Source of the DNA: Izhakiella capsodis
GTDB lineage: Bacteria > Pseudomonadota > Gammaproteobacteria > Enterobacterales > Enterobacteriaceae
Direction: 5' to 3'
NCBI RefSeq assembly: GCF_900115045.1
Contig: NZ_FOVC01000008.1
Location: forward strand, 80,469-144,468
DNA length: 64,000 nucleotides
Shown here: piece after piece, positions 17,083-25,636 of the stretch
Layout of the letters: every line of letters begins with the position of its first letter
How positions within the stretch are numbered: the stretch's first letter is position 1
Notes under the pieces: generated by a model
Databases searched by the model: none
What the model was told of the DNA's origin: nothing
What the model saw: only the letters and a program-made list of their open reading frames with translations
Translations under genes and position numbers: made by a program

Positions 17083-18363
17083 ATGACAGAATACAAATAC
17101 GGCATAAAGATTATAATTATGAAAATTAACGCTATCAGCCATATTCTGCCACAGGCACATTATCTGCGGTGCCCCGAATGCGATACCCTTTTTTCACTGC
17201 CACCGATAAAATCGATCCAGTCGGCTTATTGCCCGCGCTGTAATGCCCGCAATCTTGATGGTCGTGACTGGTCAATGACCCGGCTTTGTGCCATCGCAGT
17301 GACGATGCTATTGCTGATGCCTTTTAGTTTTAACGAGCCGCTGATGTCGATTTCACTTCTTGGCACCACTATCAGCGCCAGCCTAATCGGTGGCATTATG
17401 CAAATGGCTCGTCAAGGCGACGTTATTACTGCTTCGATGGTTGCTTTTTGTACCATCGCCACCCCTCTTATACTGGTTATATCGATTCTTTATCTAGATT
17501 TTGGTCATCGTCTCGGCATGAATTTACGGCCGGTATTATTGATACTGCGACGCCTTAAAGAATGGCTAATGCTGGATGTTTATCTGATTGGCATCGCAGT
17601 AGCCTCAATTAAAGTTAAAGATTACGCGATACTGCAGCCGGGGCCGGGTCTGATTGCAATTATTACCCTGACAATGCTAGGCCTGCTATTGTTAATCCAT
17701 ATAAATACTGATGAGCTTTGGCAGCGATATTATCCACAGCGCGAAGCTAACCACCCTTCAGCCTCGCTGCGTATTTGCTTAAACTGTCACTTTACTGGTG
17801 AGCCCGATAGCCTTGGGCGCTGTCCCCGCTGCCTTACACCACTCCCACTACGGCGTCGACATAGCCTGCAAAAGTCATGGGCTGCGCTGATTACTTCAAT
17901 TATTTTCCTTATCCCGGCTAATATGCTGCCGATATCGGTTATTTATCTGAATGGCGCGCGTAAAGAAGACACCATTCTGACTGGTATTATCTCTCTTGCC
18001 AGCGATAACGTGCCGGTAGCAGCCGTGGTATTTATTGCCAGTATTCTGGTTCCCGTAACCAAAGTTCTGGTGTTGCTTACGGTGCTAATAAGTATCCACT
18101 TTCGCTGTGAACAAGGCCTTAAAACCCGCATTCGTCTGCTACGCGTAGTCACATGGGTTGGCCGCTGGTCAATGCTGGATTTATTTGTTATTTCACTCAC
18201 CATGTCGCTGGTCAACCGCGATCAGCTTTTGGCATTTACCATGGGGCCGGCCGCATTTTACTTTGGTTCGGCGGTAATCCTGACTATTCTTGCCGCCGAA
18301 TGGCTCGACAGTCGCTTACTTTGGGACGCACATGCAACAGGAAACGCCGAATACACCGATTGA
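17083..18363 (+). CDS. letA: Lipid transport membrane protein LetA (YebS)
   Basis: PqiA-family inner membrane protein, 426 residues from this ATG; E. coli YebS is 427. Two zinc-ribbon modules are visible (CPECDTLFS...CPRCNARN near residue 27; CLNCHFTGEPDSLGRCPRC near 245), each followed by four hydrophobic helices including AFTMGPAAFYFG near the end. LetA works with LetB in moving lipids between the inner and outer membranes. The start is uncertain: the ATG at 17119 (MKINAIS) is an alternative and neither has a clear ribosome site. Its 3' end overlaps letB by 32 bases, so the two are coupled. Confidence 0.93.
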   Translation: MTEYKYGIKIIIMKINAISHILPQAHYLRCPECDTLFSLPPIKSIQSAYCPRCNARNLDGRDWSMTRLCAIAVTMLLLMPFSFNEPLMSISLLGTTISASLIGGIMQMARQGDVITASMVAFCTIATPLILVISILYLDFGHRLGMNLRPVLLILRRLKEWLMLDVYLIGIAVASIKVKDYAILQPGPGLIAIITLTMLGLLLLIHINTDELWQRYYPQREANHPSASLRICLNCHFTGEPDSLGRCPRCLTPLPLRRRHSLQKSWAALITSIIFLIPANMLPISVIYLNGARKEDTILTGIISLASDNVPVAAVVFIASILVPVTKVLVLLTVLISIHFRCEQGLKTRIRLLRVVTWVGRWSMLDLFVISLTMSLVNRDQLLAFTMGPAAFYFGSAVILTILAAEWLDSRLLWDAHATGNAEYTD

Positions 18364-20971
18364 AGCTCGCATCCGCTACCGGCGGAAAATATCGCCATTC
18401 TGGCTTTTACCGCTAATAGCCGTGTTGATTGCCGGTTGGCTACTGTGGACTAATTATCAGGAGCGAGGCACCTCTGTTACCATTATCTTCAATTCTGCTG
18501 ACGGTATCGTCCCCGGGCGCACACCTATACGTTATCAGGGTGTTGAGATCGGTACGGTACAGGGCATAAATCTGAGTGACGACCTGCGTACTATTCGTAT
18601 CAAGGCCAGTATCAAAAATGATATGAAAGGTGCCTTGCGGGAAAACACCCAGTTCTGGCTGGTAACGCCTAAGGCTTCGCTGGCAGGCGTATCAGGTTTA
18701 GATGCCTTAGTAGGCGGCAACTATATCGGCATGATGCCAGGTAAAGGCCAACCACGCACTGATTTTATTGCCCTTGATACTCAACCTAAATACCGGATGA
18801 ACACTGGCGAAATGCTGATACATCTGCATGCGCCAGATCTGGGTTCGCTCGGTACCGGTTCATTAGTTTACTATCGTAAAATCCCCGTTGGCCGGGTTTA
18901 TGACTACAGCGTGAATCCGACCACTCAGGGCGTCACAATTGACGTATTGATCGAGCGCCGTTTCACCAATCTGGTCAAAAAAGAGAGTCGTTTCTGGAAC
19001 GTCTCCGGTTTTAAAGCCGATCTAAACCTCAATGCCCCTAAGATACAAATGGAAAGTATCTCAGCGCTGGTAAACGGCGCTGTCGCCTTCGACTCCCCAC
19101 CATCGTCGCCTCAGGCTAAATCGGAAGATAATTACCCGCTCTACCCTGATCTACAGCACAGTGAGCGTGGCGTGAACATTACGCTGGATCTGCCAAATGG
19201 CAAAGGGCTGAAAGCCGACGCCACGCCGCTGGTGTATCAGGGGTTACAAGTGGGTACGCTCAGCGCAATGCAATTGCAGGACAGCGGGCGGGTTAAGGGC
19301 GAGCTGCTTATCGATCCCTCAGTCGTGGGTCTGATGCGTAAGAATACCCGCATCGCACTTCACATGCCTAAGCTCCGTCTTTCTGATGCCTCCATTAGCA
19401 ACCTGCTGACGGGGCCCACGCTTGAGCTGATACCGGGCGATGGCACCCCTGTAGATCATTTTTCTGTTGCTGCCGTCAATGACGCACCGCTACAGCAGCC
19501 AAATGTTCTTAAACTCACACTTAATGCCAGTGACAGTTATGGCATCAGTGCCGGACAGCCGATAAAGCTGCATGGCATGACAATCGGGCAGGTTGTTAGC
19601 CGTAGCCTTACGGAAAAAGGTGTCAGCTTTGCTATTGCCATTGATGCCGATTATCGCCATCTGGTTCATCGCGACAGTAAATTTATCGTTAACAGCCGAC
19701 TTGACGTGAAGTTTGGTTTAGAGGGGGTGCAGGTACTGGCCGCGAGCGCCCGAGAATGGGTAGATGGGGGAATACGTCTCGAACCGGGCGACAAAGGCTC
19801 ACCCGCTGCCAGCTATCCGTTGTATGGCGATTCAGCAAAGGCTGAAGAAGGGATAACGGGCGATCAGCCGCCAACCACCCTAACGCTGATTGCCAACAGC
19901 CTGCCAGATATTCAGGCAGGATCGGTAGTGCTATACCGGAAGTTCCAGGTCGGCGAAATCGTTTCAGTCACGCCCTATGCTAATAAGTTCGATATTGGCG
20001 TTTACATTCGTCCAGAATACCGCAAGCTGCTGACGAGAAACAGCGTGTTCTGGGCGGAAGGCGGCGCCAAAGTGCAGTGGAATGGTAGCGGGCTGACAGT
20101 AAAGGCTTCCCCCCTTAACCGCGCGCTGAAAGGCGCTATTAGCTTTGACAACCTGTCTGGTGCAAGCGCTGATATTGGCGACAATCAGAAGCGCGCACTC
20201 TATGCATCAGAAACTGCAGCCCGTGCTGTGGGAAGTCAGATCATCTTGCGTACCTATGATGGTGCTAAGTTGTCACCAGGAATGCCGATTCGCTATCTGG
20301 GCATCAGTGTAGGACAAGTGGAAAATCTGGCACTCAGCCCGGATAACCGACAGATAGTAGCCAAAGCGGTACTTTATCCTGAATACGTAGATGAGTTTGC
20401 ACGCTGGGGCAGCCAGTTTTCGGTAGTTTCACCGCAGATTTCCGCTGCGGGTGTTAGCCATCTGGAGACTCTGTTACAGCCCTATATCAACGTTGATCCG
20501 GGAAAAGGTCGGGTGATGCGTAGCTTCGAGCTGCAAGAAAATACCATCACCGACGCACGTTATATTGATGGGCTTAATGTGATCGTTGATACCAATGAGG
20601 GGGGTTCTTTACAGGTAGGTACTCCGGTGTTTTTCCGCGGTGTCGAAGTAGGTACGGTAACCGGTACAACGCTTGGGTCAATGGCAGATCGCGTACTGGT
20701 ATTCCTGCGTATCAGCAGCAAGTACCAGCACCTGGTGCGAAATAACTCCGTATTCTGGCTATCATCCGGCTATAACCTGAAATTTGGCCTCATTGGCGGA
20801 GTGGTGAAAACAGGTACTTTCCAGCAGTTTATCCAGGGCGGGATCTCATTTGCAACGCCGCCGACGGTGCCACTGGCACCGCAGGCAACGCCAGGTAAAC
20901 ATTTTTTACTGGAAAACGAAGAGCCAAAAGGGTGGCGCAACTGGGGAACGGCGATACCGCAGCCCCGATGA
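18332..20971 (+). CDS. letB: MCE-repeat transenvelope protein LetB (YebT)
   Basis: 879-residue protein with one N-terminal transmembrane segment (about 23-40, WLLPLIAVLIAGWLLW) followed by tandem MCE domains. At least six repeats are easily seen by the recurring PGRTPIRYQGVEIGTV-type motif and by GLxGVxxLxGxxxIxxxPG-like pairs. E. coli LetB has seven MCE rings stacked into a tunnel across the periplasm, and the length here fits seven. The start at 18332 (MQQETPN) resembles the E. coli protein; an upstream in-frame ATG at 18290 lies within letA. Confidence 0.95.
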   Translation: MQQETPNTPIEARIRYRRKISPFWLLPLIAVLIAGWLLWTNYQERGTSVTIIFNSADGIVPGRTPIRYQGVEIGTVQGINLSDDLRTIRIKASIKNDMKGALRENTQFWLVTPKASLAGVSGLDALVGGNYIGMMPGKGQPRTDFIALDTQPKYRMNTGEMLIHLHAPDLGSLGTGSLVYYRKIPVGRVYDYSVNPTTQGVTIDVLIERRFTNLVKKESRFWNVSGFKADLNLNAPKIQMESISALVNGAVAFDSPPSSPQAKSEDNYPLYPDLQHSERGVNITLDLPNGKGLKADATPLVYQGLQVGTLSAMQLQDSGRVKGELLIDPSVVGLMRKNTRIALHMPKLRLSDASISNLLTGPTLELIPGDGTPVDHFSVAAVNDAPLQQPNVLKLTLNASDSYGISAGQPIKLHGMTIGQVVSRSLTEKGVSFAIAIDADYRHLVHRDSKFIVNSRLDVKFGLEGVQVLAASAREWVDGGIRLEPGDKGSPAASYPLYGDSAKAEEGITGDQPPTTLTLIANSLPDIQAGSVVLYRKFQVGEIVSVTPYANKFDIGVYIRPEYRKLLTRNSVFWAEGGAKVQWNGSGLTVKASPLNRALKGAISFDNLSGASADIGDNQKRALYASETAARAVGSQIILRTYDGAKLSPGMPIRYLGISVGQVENLALSPDNRQIVAKAVLYPEYVDEFARWGSQFSVVSPQISAAGVSHLETLLQPYINVDPGKGRVMRSFELQENTITDARYIDGLNVIVDTNEGGSLQVGTPVFFRGVEVGTVTGTTLGSMADRVLVFLRISSKYQHLVRNNSVFWLSSGYNLKFGLIGGVVKTGTFQQFIQGGISFATPPTVPLAPQATPGKHFLLENEEPKGWRNWGTAIPQPR

Positions 20972-21030
20972 TCAGAGTACCACTTTCGACAACGGCTATC
21001 CGACAGGGCATAATGGCGTTTTATCGTAAC

Positions 21031-21049
21031 GGGGGCTCACTGCCCCCGC
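21031..21049 (+). terminator. GC hairpin between letB and rsmF
   Basis: CGGGGGC-TCACT-GCCCCCG hairpin with no T run, 60 bases past letB. It may stabilise the letAB 3' end or attenuate expression of rsmF, and it supports a start for rsmF downstream of it. Confidence 0.4.
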
Positions 21050-21066
21050 TGGCCCGGATTAAGCCT

Positions 21067-22509
21067 GTGACCCTCACTGCAACACCCTTCTTCCCCGACG
21101 CTTTTTTGCAGCAAATGCGCCAACTCCTGCCTGATGAAGCCGATTTCAACGCATTCATCACTATTTGCCAGCAGCCGCTGCGCCGAAGCCTGCGGGTCAA
21201 TACGTTAAAAATTGACGTACACTCGTTCCTAAAGCTGGTTGCGCCCTGGGGCTGGCAGCTAACGCCGATCCCCTGGTGTGAGGAAGGTTTCTGGATCGAT
21301 AGAAATGAGGATAATTTGCCCCTCGGCAGCACCGCAGAGCATCTCAGTGGATTGTTTTACATTCAGGAAGCCAGTTCAATGCTGCCAGTTACGGCTCTGT
21401 TTGATGCGCTATCCCACCCCGAGCGAGTGATGGACATGGCTGCTGCGCCGGGATCAAAAACCACCCAAATTGCCGCCCGCATGCAACGAGATGGCGTGAT
21501 TCTCGCCAATGAGTACGCTGCCAGCCGCATTAAGGTGTTGCATGCTAATCTCAGCCGCTGCGGCGTCAGCAACGTCGCCCTCACCCATTTCGATGGCCGG
21601 GTATTTGGCGCAGCGTTACCAGAACAGTTCGACGCCATACTGCTGGATGCACCTTGCTCCGGCGAAGGCGCAGTGCGCAAAGACGTTGATGCATTAAAAA
21701 ACTGGTCTCCGACCAGCAATCTCGAAATAGCTGCAACGCAACGCGATCTTATTACCAGCGCCTTTCACGCGCTGAAGCCAGGAGGGGTCCTGGTTTATTC
21801 TACCTGCACCCTCAACCGTGAAGAAAATCAGCAAATCATTGACTGGTTGCTGGGACAATGGCCTGGCGCCGCTGAGCGTCTCCCGCTCAACACACTGTTT
21901 CCGGACGCCGGCCGTGTTGCTACAGCGGCGGGCGATCTGCACGTCTTCCCCCAGCGCTTCGACAGCGAAGGATTCTTTGTTGCCCGCCTGCGTAAAGTCA
22001 CCTCTATCCCTGCACTTACGGCTCCTGGCTACAGGCTGGGCAAACTCCCCTTTACCCGCCTGTCACACGCGAACAGCCAGCAGGTAACCGAAGCTGCCCG
22101 ACAGGTCGGTCTACGTTGGGATAGCTCATTACTGACACTCTGGCAGCGCGATAAAGAAATTTGGCTATTTCCGGAAGCTATCGTGCCACTGCTCGGACAG
22201 GTTCGCTTTTCACGCATTGGTCTACGACTGGCGGAGACCTTTGCCAAAGGTTATCGCTGGCAGCATGAGGCGGTTATAGCTTTAGCCGATCCGCAGTCGA
22301 AAAACAGCCTTGCGCTGACGCCAGAAGAAGCTGAAGAATGGTACCGTGGGCGGGACATTTATCCGGGCAGTGAAATTAACGCCAGTGAAGTGATAGTGAC
22401 ATTTCAGCTACAGCCACTGGGGCTAGCTAAAAAGATCGGCAGCCGATTGAAAAACAGTTATCCAAGGGAGCTGGTGCGCGATGGCAAACTTTTTACCTCT
22501 GTTCGTTGA
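21067..22509 (+). CDS. rsmF: 16S rRNA (cytosine-1407-C5)-methyltransferase
   Basis: 480 residues from a GTG at 21067; E. coli RsmF (YebU) is 479. The Rossmann core has the SAM motif MDMAAAPGSKTTQIAA, and the two m5C-methyltransferase cysteines are in LLDAPCSGEGAV and YSTCTLNREEN. The C-terminal part ends with GSRLKNSYPRELVRDGKLF, typical of the family. The frame is open back to 20932 inside letB, but the E. coli N terminus (AQHTVYFPDAFL) aligns to TLTATPFFPDAFL just after this GTG, so I use that start. In E. coli yebV, yebW and pphA follow; all are absent here. Confidence 0.92.
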   Translation: MTLTATPFFPDAFLQQMRQLLPDEADFNAFITICQQPLRRSLRVNTLKIDVHSFLKLVAPWGWQLTPIPWCEEGFWIDRNEDNLPLGSTAEHLSGLFYIQEASSMLPVTALFDALSHPERVMDMAAAPGSKTTQIAARMQRDGVILANEYAASRIKVLHANLSRCGVSNVALTHFDGRVFGAALPEQFDAILLDAPCSGEGAVRKDVDALKNWSPTSNLEIAATQRDLITSAFHALKPGGVLVYSTCTLNREENQQIIDWLLGQWPGAAERLPLNTLFPDAGRVATAAGDLHVFPQRFDSEGFFVARLRKVTSIPALTAPGYRLGKLPFTRLSHANSQQVTEAARQVGLRWDSSLLTLWQRDKEIWLFPEAIVPLLGQVRFSRIGLRLAETFAKGYRWQHEAVIALADPQSKNSLALTPEEAEEWYRGRDIYPGSEINASEVIVTFQLQPLGLAKKIGSRLKNSYPRELVRDGKLFTSVR

Positions 22510-22685
22510 GAATGACGACAACTCACCCCTCATCTCCATGCCTGGCCCAGCAACATCGCGGAAGTATTGAACGAAAAACGTAATAAGGAGTAAAGATAAA
22601 CCTTCCGGAATAAACTAACTGTCCACCATTATTCTTCTGGCGCATTTCCCTTCTGGTATCGTAAAAAGGCGAAAAAGCAGAGTGT

Positions 22686-22708
22686 GACGTCAGCAGCACT
22701 GACGTCAA
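22686..22708. repeat. TGACGTCA inverted repeat downstream of yebY
   Basis: TGACGTCAG-CAGCA-CTGACGTCA hairpin inside a stretch with further ACGTC copies up to 22735. It lies in the rsmF-yebY gap, past the yebY stop. It may end or stabilise the yebY transcript; no T run follows on either strand. Confidence 0.4.
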
Positions 22709-22741
22709 AAACGTCACTGGGATAACGTCGAACGTCGCCGG

Positions 22742-23083
22742 TCAGCGGCAAAGCTGCTCTGCGCGATCGATAAAAGGCTGTAAACTTTTCTTTTTACCTG
22801 GGTTCGCCGGGTCATCCAGCTGGATGATTGAGACAGGTTTAGCCTGGACCTCACCGGCTATCATCATTGCCTCGGCCTTTTTATTTAGCGGATACTGCAA
22901 TAGCGTGCCGGGATTAATAGCAAACAGAGCGCCGCCCTTTTCGCAGCTGAGCATAATTTCTTCACGATTAAATGCCCATTTGTCTTTACCGATCTCAAAA
23001 CGACTAACAGTCACAATTTTCGAGGCAGCAACAGCGCTGTTTCCTATCCCCAATAACAGCAGAATACTTAACCATTTTTTCAT
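22742..23083 (-). CDS. yebY: Periplasmic DUF2511 protein YebY
   Basis: 113-residue exported protein with a signal peptide (MKKWLSILLLLGIGNSAVAA) and two cysteines, one in LSCEKGG and one at the end (EQLCR), which could form a disulfide. It matches E. coli YebY of the yobA-yebZ-yebY copper-linked cluster. Its role is not established. It starts 17 bases after copD, so the two are co-transcribed. Confidence 0.88.
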   Translation of the reverse strand: MKKWLSILLLLGIGNSAVAASKIVTVSRFEIGKDKWAFNREEIMLSCEKGGALFAINPGTLLQYPLNKKAEAMMIAGEVQAKPVSIIQLDDPANPGKKKSLQPFIDRAEQLCR

Positions 23084-23100
23084 AGTTTAACCCTTACAAT

Positions 23101-23979
23101 TTAACCCGGTGATAGCGTTGCCAAAAACGAAACAAGAGTAAGCACGCAGGTAGCCAGTACCAATTCAAGGCAAGTCGCAGCAATAAACCTCTGTTGAGCC
23201 TGATAATCTGCACGTTGAAAACGCGGAACCAGCCAATAGCGATTGTAAAACGCGATGGCAATCATCAGCATCACCAACAACACTTTTACCGATAACAGCT
23301 GGTTATATAGCTGAAAGCTTCGTGGCGGAAAGCCAAGCAATATCCAGCTGTCAATTATGCCAGTTACCAGCACTAACGCTACGGCAAAATGGCCATAAGA
23401 AGAAAACCTCATCATAGTGCAAATAGCATCACAGCGTGACGACTCTCGATACGCTGCCCGCATGATAACAGTCAGCGGAACCAACCCGCCGATCCAAAAC
23501 GCGGCGCTGATTAAATGAATGCTTTGGTTGATACATTGCAGGATACCGAGCATACCGTCATACATCGCGGCATGGCCGACCATAGCCAGCCCACAAAGCT
23601 GAATAAGCGCCGACAGTAAAGCCAGATTACGTCCAAACTGCTGTGTAAAAAATAGGGCTGACAGGCTGATTATTGGTAGCCAAAGTTGTATTTGCCACAT
23701 GCGGCCGAAAGCAGTGCTAAACACGGACTGCCAGACGCCCGGCATCATAATATCATGCCATCCGTCCCCCATCAGGCCGACCTGTGCTGCCAGCAGCAAC
23801 CAGGCGGAAAGCAAACATCCGCCAGCGCTATATAGGGTGAAAGAAGAAAGTCGGTGTGATAACGTCAAACGCCAGCGTCGCGGCGCAAGCAGCGCAGTGT
23901 AAAAACAACAGCCAGAATAAATGAACAGCAGCGTAAAATGTATCCAGCGGCTGAACAGATAAACACTCTCCAGTGGCAT
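23101..23979 (-). CDS. yebZ: CopD-family copper-related membrane protein (YebZ)
   Basis: 292-residue inner membrane protein with about eight hydrophobic segments and the CopD-type motifs HFTLLFIYSGCCFY near the N terminus and SIHLISAAFWIGGLVPL near residue 155. E. coli YebZ is 290. CopD proteins act with periplasmic CopC in copper handling. The copC homologue (yobA), directly upstream in E. coli, is missing: 23980-24150 has no signal peptide or CopC-like frame. Confidence 0.9.
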   Translation of the reverse strand: MPLESVYLFSRWIHFTLLFIYSGCCFYTALLAPRRWRLTLSHRLSSFTLYSAGGCLLSAWLLLAAQVGLMGDGWHDIMMPGVWQSVFSTAFGRMWQIQLWLPIISLSALFFTQQFGRNLALLSALIQLCGLAMVGHAAMYDGMLGILQCINQSIHLISAAFWIGGLVPLTVIMRAAYRESSRCDAICTMMRFSSYGHFAVALVLVTGIIDSWILLGFPPRSFQLYNQLLSVKVLLVMLMIAIAFYNRYWLVPRFQRADYQAQQRFIAATCLELVLATCVLTLVSFLATLSPG

Positions 23980-24150
23980 AATGTCCGAATTCAGACCTCA
24001 GGTCATTCAACACATGAAAGTTAACATCCGCGTCAGCATACTCCGCCCCCTTCTCCGTGTCGAGATCAGTTAAGTCTGGCTCGTCAGGCAAAGACTTGTC
24101 AGCCCGCAACGACTAAGGTACTTTCTGCTCAACTAATAAGGAGTGAAGAT

Positions 24151-24381
24151 ATGTCATTTAATCTGGCAGAGCTCGACCAGCAGGAAAAAGATCGCGTCAA
24201 TACCGATTTAGCTGCTGCAGGCGTGGCCTATAAAGAGCGTTATAATATGCCGGTCATCGCGGAACAGGTTGAAAAAGATCAACCTCAAAGCATGCGCACA
24301 TGGTTTCGGGAAAGATTGCAGCACCACCGCAAGGCCTCTCTTTCGCTAAGCCGTCTACCCTGGGAACCAAAGCAAAAATAA
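24151..24381 (+). CDS. holE: DNA polymerase III theta subunit
   Basis: 76-residue theta subunit, the same length as E. coli HolE, with AELDQQEKDRVNTDLAAAGV and KERYNMPVIAEQVEKDQP conserved. It binds and stabilises the epsilon proofreading subunit in the polymerase core. It has a strong AAGGAGTG ribosome site, its own unit, and a terminator shortly downstream. Confidence 0.95.
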   Translation: MSFNLAELDQQEKDRVNTDLAAAGVAYKERYNMPVIAEQVEKDQPQSMRTWFRERLQHHRKASLSLSRLPWEPKQK

Positions 24382-24443
24382 ATAATCTTCACCGGTGATT
24401 TCATTTTTCGTTGTCGTTCCCGTTGAGATAGCCTGCTGGATCA

Positions 24444-24470
24444 TCACGCTCAGGCGTGGTTTTCTTTTTT
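24444..24470 (+). terminator. Terminator of holE
   Basis: CACGC-TCAG-GCGTG stem followed by GTTTTCTTTTTT, 65 bases after the holE stop. Confidence 0.75.
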
Positions 24471-24667
24471 CTCGCCAATTACAGTGTCACAATCCGGGCC
24501 AAAATCGGGTGCGTCGGGATGGAGCATCCTCTACCAGTTAGCTTTTGTTAGTCAACCGGCGCAAAAGCTGGATGAGTATCGTTATTGGTCTTCTGTCGTT
24601 GGCGGTAACTGGCAGGGCGACACTATCTCTTTCGTTAAACCGGAGGCGATAAAAATTGTCCGGGATA
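24471..24667. other. Unassigned region between holE and exoX remnant
   Basis: A frame from a GTG at 24484 runs to 24690 (SGWSILYQLAFVSQPAQK... RDKGGSRNW), but I recognise no family in it and it overlaps the start of the exoX remnant. E. coli has yobB at this place. It may be further gene debris. Confidence 0.3.
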
Positions 24668-25143
24668 AAGGGGGCTCACGTAATTGGTAATGAAATCTGT
24701 CGTCTTGAGGCTGAAATCGTCAGAATTGCATCCATCGATAGGTTTGGCGACGGCATCATCCATCTAAGAGCGATTTGGCAACCAGATCGAGCTTCCAGCC
24801 GACAGACAGTAGCGATCTCTCGGATCGCCTCCCAGGATAGCTGGGGTATGCCAGCGTTTTAAAAACCACTCTGGACGACCAGGTCTGCGAAGAGTATACC
24901 GTTCAAAATAGCCGCGTCGATCGACGCATGCTACCTGAAAAATGGAGGGTAACTGACTGGGTACCATAAAGCTTGCACATCATCCGCGGGCATCAGGACC
25001 TGAACATCACAACCAGGGATTACAGTACCCGCCGCATCACTATGCGCATCGTGCGCTTTCAGTAACATCACCATAATCTGCCCTATGGGGATGATATTTA
25101 TCGCGACCGTGTTCAACCGAATATCGAGGGTGCCAGACGGCGC
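24668..25143 (+). pseudogene. exoX: Decayed exodeoxyribonuclease X
   Basis: Piecewise translation recovers ExoX: VIGNEICRLEAEIVRIASID aligns with E. coli IIDTETCGLQGGIVEIASVD, then IWQPDRASSRQTVAISRI with LVRPDRPISPQAMAIHRI, then in other frames NSRVDRRMLPE with NASFDRRVLPE, and PPHHYAHRALS with GLHHHRALYD. The catalytic DTE motif is already changed to GNE, and several frameshifts and stops separate the blocks. ExoX is a 3'-5' DEDD exonuclease in mismatch repair and UV tolerance. Ends are approximate. The E. coli neighbours ptrB, yebE and yebF are gone. Confidence 0.75.
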
Positions 25144-25184
25144 TAAATGATAGAACGCCGGAGGAGTAGCCACCGCGCAAAGAG

Positions 25185-25505
25185 TCACGCGGCATCCACG
25201 GCTTTAATGGGTGTTCTCTTTTGCCTGCTCAACAGATTATCGCTATCTGTGTTCTGCCGGACGATAATTTCAGGTAATTTACTGGTACGAATAATATACT
25301 GGATTGCTTCTTTCTCAGCGGCAAGATGTAAACCGACCGCCTCGCACTGTGCTTCATCAAGCTCCAGCGTGCTCTGCGCTAGCCAGCCGGCGAAGGTTTC
25401 AGCCATATCCAGCATTTTGTCATGGGAATCCGCCTCTTTCTTACTGGCAAACGTCATTTTTTCCTCACCATTACGCATTACGACAAATTTAATTTCTACC
25501 GACAT
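25185..25505 (-). CDS. yebG: SOS-inducible protein YebG
   Basis: 106-residue protein similar to E. coli YebG (96) through its first 80 residues (VEIKFVVMRNGEEKMTFASKKEAD...KMLDMAE), with a longer, different C-terminal tail. YebG is DNA-damage induced and of unknown biochemical role. I use the ATG at 25505, which has GGGGTGAG upstream; a GTG at 25508 is in frame. A clear LexA box precedes it. Confidence 0.92.
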   Translation of the reverse strand: MSVEIKFVVMRNGEEKMTFASKKEADSHDKMLDMAETFAGWLAQSTLELDEAQCEAVGLHLAAEKEAIQYIIRTSKLPEIIVRQNTDSDNLLSRQKRTPIKAVDAA

Positions 25506-25519
25506 CACTCACCCCGATA

Positions 25520-25535
25520 CTGTGTTTTTATCCAG
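25520..25535 (-). promoter_or_regulatory. LexA (SOS) box of yebG
   Basis: 16-base CTGGATAAAAACACAG on the minus strand keeps the CTG-N10-CAG core. It lies 15 bases before the yebG start and closely resembles the E. coli yebG SOS box. Confidence 0.85.
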
Positions 25536-25580
25536 TATAGTAGATTTTTTTTCAAGTGCAATTGAGGAAAGCATGTGCCG

Positions 25581-25596
25581 ACGCAAACGTTTTCTT
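25581..25596 (+). promoter_or_regulatory. PurR operator of purT
   Basis: ACGCAAACGTTTTCTT matches the PurR palindrome ACGCAAACGTTTGCGT at 13 of 16 positions, 40 bases before purT, a known PurR-regulated gene in E. coli. Confidence 0.8.
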
Positions 25597-25636
25597 TTAT
25601 ACTGCGCACGATTTTAGTTAACTCAGGTATGCGATC

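Noticed and set aside
22510..22741. SdsR/RyeB small RNA expected next to yebY
   Set aside because: Only a short ATTTCCCT match to E. coli SdsR; the conserved 3' stem and its T run are missing.
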